Below, piece after piece: positions 1 through 10,168 of a stretch of DNA of 64,000 nt. Source of the DNA: Aaosphaeria pasadenensis (taxonomy: Eukaryota > Ascomycota > Dothideomycetes > Pleosporales); NCBI GenBank assembly GCA_022813625.1, contig JAKLMB010000049.1, positions 1 through 64,000 on the forward strand, written 5' to 3'. The translations under genes were made by a program, and so were the position numbers. Position 1 is the stretch's first letter, and each line of letters opens with the position of its first letter. Below the pieces are notes generated by a model. It searched no databases, had not been told where the DNA came from, and saw only the letters and a list, made by a program, of their open reading frames with translations.

Positions 1-76
<76 letters not shown>

Positions 77-118
77 AGCCCCCCCCCCCCCCCCACCCCC
101 CCCCCCCCTCCCCCCCCC

Positions 119-162
<44 letters not shown>
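1..162. repeat. C homopolymer tract
   Basis: Apart from single interruptions near 45, 77-78, 95, 109 and 119, every base here is C on the plus strand. It grades into a CT-rich stretch up to about 205. This is not the fungal telomere repeat (CCCTAA). It may be a real low-complexity tract or an assembly or sequencing artefact at a contig end; the sequence alone cannot decide. Confidence 0.95.
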
Positions 163-957
163 TTCCTCTTCTCTCTTCTCTCTCTTCCTCAATTCCCCTT
201 TCCCCTTCTTAAGCCCGTCATCCCCCCTCCAATTCACGTTCGGGAGGTTTGGCATACCCAATTGTGTAATTACCACACACTCGTCCTTGTTCCACCCTAA
301 CTCCGGTGCCAATTCCAATCTATTCTCTCCGCTTGACTAATTCGCTTTCGCCCTCTCCAGCTTCCCGTAAGCCATTTGGTATCATTCCGCCGCCTTCCAC
401 GCCCACCATCCATCCATCCATCCATCCATCCATTGTGGTAGTTACAGTCAAGCGACGCTTGTTCTGTGGATTACCGTTGGTTTGCGCTCGCATTCACAGT
501 CACGTTCGCCCTCTTACACCCACTACTACTTGACTGACCGACCGACCTGTCACACTCCCAAGATTGATTACAACGATTACGACGATTACAGCGATTACTA
601 CTTACGCCTGCCAGCAACTATAACTCGCCACGCCTCCCACCATCAACCCACCTGCTACCTCCCCATTGTCAGACTCACTTTCCTCGCCAATTATTCATAA
701 ACCACCCCAATCCCCCCCCCGTTCAGCCTGCCATTCCCACCTTGCTGGATCCTGCCAGACGCTGCCAGTCACCATTACTCGTTGTTGCCTGCGGCTCAAT
801 CCAATCCCGCTCTCGCGCGCGCCCTCTCCGCCTCCCAGTACCACTAACTACCGCGCCACTATAAGAGAGAGGCCTACCGCCCGACCACCGACGGCCAAAG
901 CCCCCCTCTCCCACCCCCCACTCACTCACCAACCTACCAACACTATAACAACACAGA
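163..957. promoter_or_regulatory. Upstream region of the SWIRM gene
   Basis: No gene is seen. The region is pyrimidine-rich. It contains a CATC microsatellite (about 407-433), four GATTAC units spaced exactly 9 nt apart (566-598) and a TATAAGA-like element near 860, about 100 bases before the ATG at 958. Short ORFs here have low-complexity translations and look like chance. Confidence 0.6.
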
Positions 958-2115
958 ATGGCAAATCCTGTGTACAAATCGCCTCCCAGAAACCGATTGA
1001 CTGTTTCTTCTCTCCTCTCTCCCCCGGAAATGAAACGATCTGAATCCTTTGGCTCCTCAATCGCACCCTCAACAGTCGCCTATACCTCTTTCACCTCATT
1101 CGCCTCCAACTCCGAGACCTCCAAGGCTGCAATGGCCGACTACACAGTCGCTTTCGAACCTACCGCTTCTTCTGCAAACCGCGACGCCTACGCTTCCCCA
1201 CCAATCTCTCCGTACGACCGCCAATCGCAGAAAGAGAACATGGACACTTGCCCCAGCGACAATGGCATGCGGGACCCCCAATTGTTCGTCCCCAGCGACG
1301 CCGCCAGCTCAATCGCTCCCGATGAGCCGCTCTTCCCCCAGGAATCCGTGGACCCGCTCGCCCAGAGCCTCATCAAGAAGCACATGGAGTCTCCAGACTT
1401 CGCCACCCTTCCCAGCAAACCTGCCCGCGAGGACTATGAACTTGCAGTCTCCTTCGTTTCAACCGTCTATCAGTCATACAACAAAAACCCACGAGCGTGG
1501 TTCCTGCAAGAGAGGGAGTTCGACCAGCGGTACGGCCGACCCAGCGGTATCCAGAAGAGACCGGCCTTGAAGAAACTCGCTCCCGCCCCCTCCTCAGGAC
1601 CCCGCAGACAGAAGGTCGCTCTTCCACGCCTGCCGCGCGCCCCTCGTGCTCCCAAGCGCACTCCTCAGGCCCGTGTTTATGACTCTTTCGATACTCTTCC
1701 TTCCTCGGCTTCGCCGAAGCCTGCACGACCTGCCACCAACCGAGATGACACAGACTACACTGCTCTTCCGGACTTTTCGCCACCCCTAGAGTCTCTTCCA
1801 AAAGGCAACAACAAGATTCTCAAGGCGGACTGGAAAGGTCAGGTTCTCGACCTCTCCAACGATCCCGACCGTCACCTCTTGCACGAGGCTGAAGTGAATC
1901 TCGCCGCTACGCTACGTCTCAGCTGCGCCACCTATCTCTGCAGCAAGCGCCGCATCTTCCAGGCACGCATCGATGCCTTGAGAATCGGCAAGGAGTTCCG
2001 CAAGACAGACGCCCAGCAGGCGTGCAAGATCGACGTCAACAAGGCTAGCAAGTTGTGGCAGGCATATGAGAAGGTTGGCTGGTTCAAGCAGGACTACTTC
2101 CGCCAGTTTGTCTAA
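958..2115 (+). CDS. SWIRM-domain protein, Fun19/Laf1-like
   Basis: Single-exon gene of 385 aa. Residues 1-290 are low complexity, rich in Ser, Pro and Ala, with basic patches around 205-235 (for example PRLPRAPRAPKRTPQ). Residues about 300-385 match a SWIRM domain: a helix beginning NKILKADW, the stretch LHEAEVNLAATLRL, then the basic helix CSKRRIFQAR and a closing WQAYEKVGWFKQDYF. SWIRM is a helical DNA- and histone-binding module found in chromatin complexes. Stand-alone fungal SWIRM proteins include budding yeast Fun19 and fission yeast Laf1/Laf2, which associate with the Clr6/Rpd3L deacetylase. The domain is seen in the sequence; nuclear location and deacetylase partnership are inferred. 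The ATG at 958 follows a clean leader and the ORF has no introns. Confidence 0.85.
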   Translation: MANPVYKSPPRNRLTVSSLLSPPEMKRSESFGSSIAPSTVAYTSFTSFASNSETSKAAMADYTVAFEPTASSANRDAYASPPISPYDRQSQKENMDTCPSDNGMRDPQLFVPSDAASSIAPDEPLFPQESVDPLAQSLIKKHMESPDFATLPSKPAREDYELAVSFVSTVYQSYNKNPRAWFLQEREFDQRYGRPSGIQKRPALKKLAPAPSSGPRRQKVALPRLPRAPRAPKRTPQARVYDSFDTLPSSASPKPARPATNRDDTDYTALPDFSPPLESLPKGNNKILKADWKGQVLDLSNDPDRHLLHEAEVNLAATLRLSCATYLCSKRRIFQARIDALRIGKEFRKTDAQQACKIDVNKASKLWQAYEKVGWFKQDYFRQFV

Positions 2116-3349
2116 GGCCACGCGTTGGCCAGACTTTCTTTCACGACTCTTTGCAATATTCTCAGCATATTTCCAGATTCCCCGACCGCAGACGCTGGAT
2201 GTGTAGTCTGCGTCCCCCTTTGGCATCAAGTTGCATATCACATGGACATGGGTGGTGTTGTGGCTTTGTTTCTTTCTTCCTTTTCTTCTCATTCAGATCA
2301 GACTGAACTACGGCATGGGGACTGTTATCTCCCCCTTTCTCATCACGCACTCTTCTCAACGATTCACGAATGGCGTATCTCTACTCTGCGGTCGTTTCGA
2401 CTTGTCTCCATGAGCTGACTTGTCGCTTTTCCTTTATTGTGTAATGTTGGCGTTAGTAACGGACGCCCTCTGCTCCATCATTTCCTTTGTTCACATCATG
2501 CTGATACCCCCTATGCCAATGACCCGAACATTTTTCATATTTCTATGATATTGACCCCTGCTTTCGAGCAATTGAGTTCGGGCCTTGCCGGCCAAGTCAG
2601 GTAGTCTTAGATTTTAACAATATTATTCTTCGAGATAGTCTCCAATCACCACTTATTTTCTCCGAGTATCCATGCAAGCTTTGGCTGCCTTTTGTGATGT
2701 ATTGTATAGTGATGATGACAGCGGCGTGCACACTCGCCTCATGCTTCACCTCTGAGCCCGTCCACCGCACAAGACTATGTGACCGTCATGATCAATTACG
2801 TGCCAATGTGTATGACAAGAACAACGGTTATCTCCATTCTCCACTCAGGCTTCGCCCTATTGAACTGGTTCAGTCCGCCGCATACGAGTGTACAGTCGTC
2901 GTAATGAACTATAGCGGACGAAGATCGTCCCGGCTGAGTTGATTACTAAATCCTAAACGGAGGAATGGCTGGCGTTTCAACAATTGACAACAGTCAGCAA
3001 TCTATCGCGCCAGGATTCGCTGTGAATACTGCCTCAACCGATTCAGACGCTCATATAGTCGTGACTTGAGAAGTACGAGACTCGCCGTCTTGCTGACTTC
3101 TCCGCAATCTACTAACTCGGGAATCGCAGAGGTAGATACCATACCGTGGTACCTTAGGCAAGTCCACCTGGGGTTGGTAGTTGTGGCGCGGCTGTCAGCT
3201 CTAATTTTGGACCCTTGCACGCATGCGAGCCGCTACGGCGACCAAGCACTCCGTCCGCGACCCGCGACGTCGTCCCCCAATAACTTCAACGGCGACACCA
3301 ATCCATCCACCAACACCAACTGCGGAACAGCGCGGAATTACTTTTCGCG
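2116..3349. other. Intergenic, 3' of SWIRM gene and 5' of CDC50
   Basis: No gene is supported. Small ORFs on both strands have no family signature. The first part is T/C-rich and probably holds the 3' UTR of the SWIRM gene. The last 150 bases are the likely promoter and leader of the CDC50 gene. Confidence 0.5.
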
Positions 3350-4933
3350 ATGTCGCAATCACAGCCGCTCGAGAACAACGACTCGATTTCGAGCCAGGAT
3401 CCTCATCGCGAGGACAAGAAGAAGACCAAGAGCAGGAGACCTGCGAGTAAGCCCGACCAGAGAAACCACGACGCAAGCTTCCGGATGATGCTGACGATTG
3501 TCCAGATACTGCCTTTCGACAACAGCGACTGAAGGCATGGCAGTACGTTTTATCTCCATCGTGTATACCCTATCCGCCGCCGATGCTAACCATAAATCTC
3601 CCAGACCCATCCTCACTCCTAAGACCGTACTGCCGCTGTTCTTCGTGATCGGAATAATATTCGCTCCCATCGGTGGACTTCTCCTTTACGCCAGCGCAAA
3701 AGTAAGACATTCGCAAATTCCTCGATGAAACAATGGTGGGCTTTGTGAGGACGCCGAGCTGATATCCCGCTTCTTCGACAGGTGCAAGAACTTTCGATTG
3801 ATTACACATCATGCAAATACAAGTCCCCTGCGACGTCGTTCGAGTTCGACCCGAACAATAACACCCTTGAGGACATCCCCGGCGACCGTGTCTCTGCTAC
3901 TTTCAACTCGGACATGACGGAGAAACCGAAATGGGGCCACGCAACGGAACGGTGGGAGTGGCCCTCAGGCAGAGTCAACGAGTCCACGACCGTCTGCATT
4001 ATCGAGTTCAACATCCCCAACGACATCAAGCCGCCAATCCTGTTCTACTATCGCTTGACAAACTTCTACCAGAACCATCGCCGATACGTCAAATCTCTGG
4101 ACATCGATCAGTTGAAGGGCAAGGCTTCGGATGCATCGGCGATCAAGTCTGGTGACTGCGACCCCCTCAAAACAGCTCCGAACGGCAAACCATACTATCC
4201 CTGCGGTCTCATCGCCAATTCCATGTTCAATGACACATTTCCGCTTTTCCTAAATGCTTCCAACGGGCAGAATGGCCAGGAGCGATATGAGTTTACCAAT
4301 AAGGGCATTGTTTGGTCGACCGAAGGCGAACTCTACGGAAAGACAAAGTACAAGCCGGAGGATGTTGTTCCTCCACCTTTCTGGCAGGATCAGTATGTTA
4401 ATGGAAGCTACGAGGGCCTAGATGAGCTTCCCAACCTCCACGAGAACGAGCCGTTCCAGGTCTGGATGAGAACCGCAGGTCTTCCGACTTTCAGCAAGCT
4501 GGCCATGCGAAATGACAAGGACACTTTACTGTCTGGAACGTATCGCCTAGCCGTATGGGACAGTATGCTACATAGCCCCGCCAAATGTGTGATTGATTTT
4601 TCTTGCTGACTCTCGCCAGGGTATAATGTCGATAAATATGGTGGTACAAAATCCATCCTCATCTCGACCCGGACCGTTATGGGTGGCAAGAACCCCTTCC
4701 TCGGCATTGCATACATCGTCGTGGGTGGCATCTGCATTCTGCTTGGAGCCGTTTTCCTGGCCACTCACCTTATCAAGCCAAGGTAAATGCACTCAATGGT
4801 CTAGACATACTCTCACAATTGCTGACGACCAAATAGGAAACTCGGTGATCATACCTATTTGACTTGGAACAACGACCAGCCCAGCACGGCAACAACAACC
4901 GGACGCAGCACCCGCCCCACCGATACTGCATGA
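3350..4933 (+). CDS. CDC50/LEM3 family P4-ATPase (flippase) subunit
   Basis: Six exons: 3350-3446, 3506-3542, 3605-3701, 3782-4562, 4620-4782 and 4837-4933, giving 423 aa. Cdc50/Lem3 proteins are obligate beta subunits of P4-ATPases. They escort the flippase out of the ER and support phospholipid flipping at Golgi, endosome and plasma membranes. The family signature RRPANTAFRQQRLKAWQPIL precedes the first membrane helix (VLPLFFVIGIIFAPIGGLLL). A large lumenal loop follows with conserved cysteines, N-glycosylation sequons (for example NDTF, NGSY) and PCGLIANSMFNDTF. The GGTKSILI segment precedes the second helix (IAYIVVGGICILLGAVFL) and a short cytosolic tail. Length is normal. The pattern of two membrane helices with a large ectodomain is seen directly. 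Which paralogue it is (Cdc50, Lem3 or Crf1) cannot be settled here. Confidence 0.93.
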
Positions 4934-5487
4934 TTATGACGATTCCCTTTTCCTATTACAGAAATAAGACCATTTCTTTACCTGAAATCAGGAGCCGGCT
5001 CGGGGGTGTGTATATGTATTAGAGATCTTTGTGAAGTCTGGAGTTGGGCGCGAATTGCATCAATTTGATTCAAATTTGTTTTATGCTTTGTCTACAGTCT
5101 GCGCTTTCGGTAAACAGCCACTCGATCTTGACGAGTCGGTGTGGTTTTCTATCATCCAAGAATTTAAGCTTTCTGTCAAAATTTTCGTCCGCGTGGTTCC
5201 TGAGACAGTCTCGGCGACGTCCCGCTTGCAGGGGCATTGATGGGCTGGATGAATATCTGTACAGATGCCATAATATACTTCTTGGACCATTTTGAGACGC
5301 CGGAATCCAGACCGTTTGGAATGGAGGATATAAGCTGCAGTGAGTGCCCATGGAAAGACGGACTGTCGCTACCGACGCAAAGCAATCATCCCCCTCGAAC
5401 AGAATCATTCCTGCTCCAGGGCAAGCATCTCCAGACGAATCCACTAGCAACATACGATTACATTCTTGGAGGGTCTTCGTCGCAACA
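4934..5487. other. Intergenic, upstream of the M43 protease
   Basis: No gene is supported. An open frame runs in from 5344 in the same frame as the protease, adding 48 codons, but these look like translated leader rather than protein. The true start is more likely the signal-peptide methionine at 5488. Confidence 0.5.
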
Positions 5488-6351
5488 ATGATCAACCACA
5501 TCCTCCTTGCCTCCCTGGGGCTCTTAGCTGCAGCAAAGCCGTTCGACTGTGGCACCGACACTGCACATGCATCGGATGATTTCCTGAAGTCCATCTCTGC
5601 ACTCTACGAAGACAACAAGAATGGTTCGCCAGCAGCACGTGCTGCCCTCGCCGCCCGCGATGGGGACAACAACTCGCACATCGAAGTCGACGCTGTCTTC
5701 CACATCGTGGCGAAGGGCGAGCACAAAGGCGACATATCCGACAGCATGCCAGCAGCACAGCTAGACTCCCTAAACGAATCCTACAAGGACTACGGCTTCT
5801 CCTTCAACCTCGTCAACGTGACCTGGACCACCAACGACCAGTGGGCCGTGGGCGAAGGCGACAGCGACCTCGAGATGAAGAAAGCCCTCCGCCAAGGCAC
5901 CTACCGGACCCTCAACATCTACTTCCAAACGGACATAGGCCATGTTCTAGGACGCTGCACGCTGCCGTCGAGCGTGGGCTCGAACGCGGACCCATCCGTG
6001 TACGCCAACGACGGCTGCAACGTCAACGCCAACACGATGCCAGAGGGCCTCATGGACGGCTTCAACAAGGGCAAGACGGCGGTGCACGAGACGGGCCACT
6101 GGCTGGGCCTGTTGCACACGTTCGAGGGCAAGTCGTGCGACGGGCCTGGCGATTATATTAGCGACACCGCGCAGGAGAAGGAGAGCACCGAGGGCTGCCC
6201 GGAGAGCAAGCGTACGTGCCCTGACTCCGGCCAGGACGACCCCATCCACAATTACATGGACTACTCCATCGATAGCTGCTACACGGGCTTCACGCCGCTC
6301 CAGCATGATCGTATGCATTCCATGTATAACATGTACCGGGATGGTCATTGA
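5488..6351 (+). CDS. Secreted M43 (pappalysin-type) metalloprotease
   Basis: Intronless, 287 aa from the ATG at 5488. This start places a typical signal peptide (MINHILLASLGLLAAAKP) first. The zinc site is HETGHWLGLLHTF, an exact HExxHxxGxxH metzincin motif, followed by cysteine-rich sequence and the Met-turn NYMDYS. These features and the overall length match fungal extracellular metalloproteases of MEROPS family M43B (MEP1-like), which hydrolyse external proteins and are linked in some pathogens to host interaction. Residues about 20-75 between signal and catalytic domain may be a short propeptide. The Cys pattern (GRCTLP, GCNVN, SCDGPGD, GCPESKRTCPD, DSC) suggests several disulfides. The motif and signal peptide are seen; substrate and biological role are unknown. 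Confidence 0.93.
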   Translation: MINHILLASLGLLAAAKPFDCGTDTAHASDDFLKSISALYEDNKNGSPAARAALAARDGDNNSHIEVDAVFHIVAKGEHKGDISDSMPAAQLDSLNESYKDYGFSFNLVNVTWTTNDQWAVGEGDSDLEMKKALRQGTYRTLNIYFQTDIGHVLGRCTLPSSVGSNADPSVYANDGCNVNANTMPEGLMDGFNKGKTAVHETGHWLGLLHTFEGKSCDGPGDYISDTAQEKESTEGCPESKRTCPDSGQDDPIHNYMDYSIDSCYTGFTPLQHDRMHSMYNMYRDGH

Positions 6352-8774
6352 GTGAGTGCTACTGCTACGGGGTGTAAGGGAGGGGGGAATTGCTTTTTGG
6401 ATCTCGGATCATGTCATCGTTATGAAATCACGGCCATTTCTTTTCTCAAGACAAAAAAGTGTTTTTTGACTACCTTGATCACTGAAGGGGAAAGTTGGGA
6501 AACCGCAAAAAAAAGTATCAAAAGAGAAGGAGGAGAGAAAAGGACCTCGACACCAGATTGCTCACGCTCATACATGTACTTTGTTTTCTATCGTCTGTTT
6601 TTGTCTCTTGATATTCGGGAGTAGGATGGCTTCTTTCTTTTCTTGTCTTTTTTTTTTTCTAAACTTGGCTTCTTGATGTTCTATCGGGTATTGCTATTCG
6701 TTTCTGTAGATTATTGAGTACCTACCTTCTTTGCACATAATCTGATTTACTTCGTTCACTGCACATCAAATTTTCCCCTTCGAGTACCTTACTTAGATAG
6801 ATATGCACATATCAAGGCAAATATTCCCGTCTATCAGTCCTCCAACACTCCAATCTCCCCCCCTTCTATCTTAGTGATTCCTACCCATCCCACCACTGCC
6901 AACCCAGCCGCCAGGTCCAACCGATCCCCATCGACCCCCTTACTTCCCTTCCCTACCACCAAAGCCTGGAAATTGGTAGCATTCCAACGGACGCAGCCGG
7001 GAAAATGGACAACCCCATCGGTATTGTGTAACCACACGACCATCTACCTGTGTTCATGCAATGATTGCAATGCTTCTGCTTTGCATTCCAGACCATTCTT
7101 CTCGGAGGGAGCCGATCACCCACACGCCTGGGCTGTAATAGTTGTATCTGACCATCTTGTTTGTTATCTGCTAGTCTAGATAGAGTGATTGATAGATGCA
7201 CTCTGGTCCGGTTTGCCGGACACCGGCGATGCACATACACTCGAGGGATGGCGAGTAAGTGTATGTGTCTTCCAGACGCGACCCCGTCGTCTGGAGCCGC
7301 AGCGAAGTGTCTGACTTGGAGACTTGATTTTAAGTTGTCTTTGACTCACTCAACTTGCCTCTCGACTCGCCCTACACACAGTCTCGGGGGTAAATGACTC
7401 TGACGGGACGGATAGCCGACGAAATAACGCAATTCGATATCCCCAAACTCGACCGATGGAGTATGCGAGTGCGATCTACGACATTTTCGCACCGGGGGAG
7501 TTGAAGATGGGGGAGACGACGGAGCGAGCCCCGTGGCTGCGTTTGGAAAACGAATCCCCTTGGGCTGCTGACTCGTTCCAGGCATCTCGAAACAAATTCG
7601 ATCATGCATACGAATGTAGTGCGGGGAGGGATTCGGCATCTACGGTTCGGTTTCTGGATTGATCGTGAAGTGTGTATGTGAGGGAAGTGGGTGGGGTGTG
7701 GTGGATGGAGGCATGGGTGGACGGGAATAACTTCCAGTGTCTTGGTGGTATCGGAGATGGTGATGAATGTGTATGGGGAGGGGATGTCAGTTTCATTTGC
7801 CAGTTGTTTCATTGAGACAATACTGTTCGCATGGATGGGGAAGAGAGAGACAATGCACCTCTTGGTTTAAGGCGAAGAGATACATACGACACGTGGGAGG
7901 CCAGCCGTTTGGAGGTGATGCATGAGCGATATGCGAGTCAAGAAAGATGAGAAACAAACATGTCAATGTCTAGAACATTTCCAGCTGGAGGAAAGAAGCT
8001 CGACACTTGTAGGGAGAGACATGACAGGCAGCGTGAATCATTGATGCTCTTCAAGTATTGGCTATCTTTCTTCCTTTCCAACGAGGTCTCGACTTCGCAT
8101 GGACCGCCCATCGTCGCATCTAGTCAATATTCCTCCTTGTTCTTCCTTTTCCTCTTCTTGGTCTTGTTCTTTTTCTTCTTCCGGACGACCAGACGACGTT
8201 GGCATCTAGGTCGGGGTTAGAATCAGGATCCGAAAGGGGTAATAATGTTGTTGTTTTAGTGGGGTTAACTCCGGGTATGGCCTTCGGGGATTAGAGAGCG
8301 CGGCCGCCGACGTCGCGTGACGATCATTAATCACATCAACCAACACCATCCGTCATAATGCCTGAGTCAGACCGATCGTGGATCGATATTCGTCCGGATG
8401 GATGAGATCTTTTTGGCCCGGTTGTTGGTGCTGTGGGCGTGCATGCGTGCATGCGTGCGGGCGGGCGGGTTGGTCTCGTTGGTTGGCTGGTTAAACCGTA
8501 GGTCCTTTGTCTGCCTCTTCCGACCGTGCAGGGCGTGCATTCGTGGGAGAAGATCAAGCAATGCGATCCAATGCTTATAATTCGAAGCTTGTTCATCCTT
8601 TTGTTTTCTGCTTTGATTTATTAGATCAGACGTTGGTTGCTTTGCCTTACCTCGTACCATCTTGACGTCTCAATCTTCAAGTTGAACTGTACATTGTTAG
8701 CTCCCATCGGAATATATCGTACAGTACCTTTTTCTGTACACATTCGTACACCTCTACCAGAATCACCAGCCAAG
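6352..8774. other. Long intergenic region
   Basis: About 2.4 kb with no supported gene. It contains T-rich tracts (near 6640-6660), a run of TGCG/TGCA units with GCGGGCGGG (about 8440-8468) and overlapping minus-strand ORFs around 7346-7812. Those ORFs are H/P/T-rich and lack recognisable motifs, so I do not call them. Confidence 0.45.
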
Positions 8775-9056
8775 ATGCCTCAATCCATATTTCACCGCCG
8801 TAGGACATCCTCGTCCTCGTCCTCGTCTTCATCAGTGTCATCAACAATAGCGACGTCGAAGCCGCCTTCTGTCCTTCGCTACGTGCTGGTCATACTTAAA
8901 GCCAAACCCACTCCAACAGCATATGCGAGCACATCTTATCAACAAGACGACAGTGACGATGACGACAGCCTTTACCGTCCCATGGAGTCGAAGGTACCAA
9001 GTCTAAGCGTGGTGCCTGCGGCTATCAGCTCGTCGAGTAGTTTGGCCATCGTTTAA
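8775..9056 (+). CDS. Possible small Ser-rich protein
   Basis: An ATG at 8775 with a favourable context (AGCCAAGATG) opens 93 codons. The translation starts MPQSIFHRRR, continues with a serine tract of about ten residues, a short hydrophobic stretch (LRYVLVILKA) and an acidic patch (DDSDDDDS). No family is recognised. The serine tract comes from a TCC/TCG repeat, so the frame could be open by chance. The same frame is open further upstream without another good start. It could be a lineage-specific gene or noise; transcript data would decide. Confidence 0.3.
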   Translation: MPQSIFHRRRTSSSSSSSSSVSSTIATSKPPSVLRYVLVILKAKPTPTAYASTSYQQDDSDDDDSLYRPMESKVPSLSVVPAAISSSSSLAIV

Positions 9057-10168
9057 ATGAAAAGACCGGATCGCTATCGCCTGCCGATGGTATGAATGAT
9101 TATGAAAATAATGAAGGGAAGTGGAAGGCCCTCTTCTTCGCGAATCACGCCCATGAATTTTCGAGATGCCTCGACCTAGTCCCGAGAGAGATCATGTACG
9201 CCACGCCCGGTTGGTGGTTTTCCATCTGCCCTCTCGCCAGAGAAGTGCCAGCCTTGCATCGTCGGATGTGGCGTACAGATCCTTATGCCACAAGCTTTAA
9301 TGGGAACCCTTTGTCAGGCGCCGAGGGCTCTGATGTCGTAGGGTCGATCATTTGCGCAAGTTGGACTTGCAAACAGAGGTCGCTCTAGGACGATGATATG
9401 ATTCTCGTCCTACGAACCGGGGGATGAAAATGTACCGGGCCACGCAGGGAAATGCCCTTGTCAGGGCAGATCCTCAGTGTTGCTGTATTTGAAATCGAAA
9501 GAGGCATTATGAATATGTCTCATGGAAGGCGCTGGTGCAGGCGCAGTTTGAGGATGAATTGGCACTGCGTGTAAACCTATTTGTAGTAAATAAATGTTGT
9601 ACATAACATATCCTATTGTACGTTGAGACGCACTTCGTTGTGAGACGCATTTCGAGCACCTCAAGTTAAGTCAAGAAGATTCGATGCTGCAAACAAGTGG
9701 AATTTCAAATGAATCTTCATTCATCGCATTAAGTATCATAAAGAATGCCTCCTCACTCCTTATTCTAAACACCCTCTAGGCATTTAAATGATCTGATGTT
9801 GCGCATGGACCACCACATCTCAGCCAATTAAACCTCGTTGCACCGACGACATGTCATGATGTGAGGTGGCAGGGTATGGAAGAGGGGATATTCGTACAAC
9901 AGAATTGCAATGTTAAGTTTTAACCTGTACTCTTGAAATTCAAGCACAGCTAATATTGGCACGCATCATCGCCGCATCTACTCTTGTAATAGTCAATCTA
10001 TACATTTACCTCTGCCACCTTGTTACTATTTACAGTACCTACTGCTGTGCCTCCTGTGCCGCAAAGCACTGTTCATTTACCCATCTGAAGTCACATTTTG
10101 CCCGTCGCATATAACACCTCCCCTCAAATCTACGGTCGATTTGAAAGTTGCAAGTTAGACAGCCCAAA
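9057..10168. other. Intergenic, upstream of the F-box-like gene
   Basis: AT-richer DNA with no convincing gene. A 98-codon plus-strand ORF (9092-9388) lacks motifs. No repeat or RNA gene was recognised. Confidence 0.45.

Noticed and set aside
1..162. Telomere
   Set aside because: No CCCTAA/TTAGGG repeats; only a C homopolymer.
5344..5487. 48-codon N-terminal extension of the M43 protease
   Set aside because: It would bury the clear signal peptide at 5488 inside the protein; it is more likely leader sequence.
7346..7812. Overlapping minus-strand ORFs in the 6.4-8.8 kb intergenic region
   Set aside because: His/Pro/Thr-rich low-complexity frames in overlapping phases, without conserved features.
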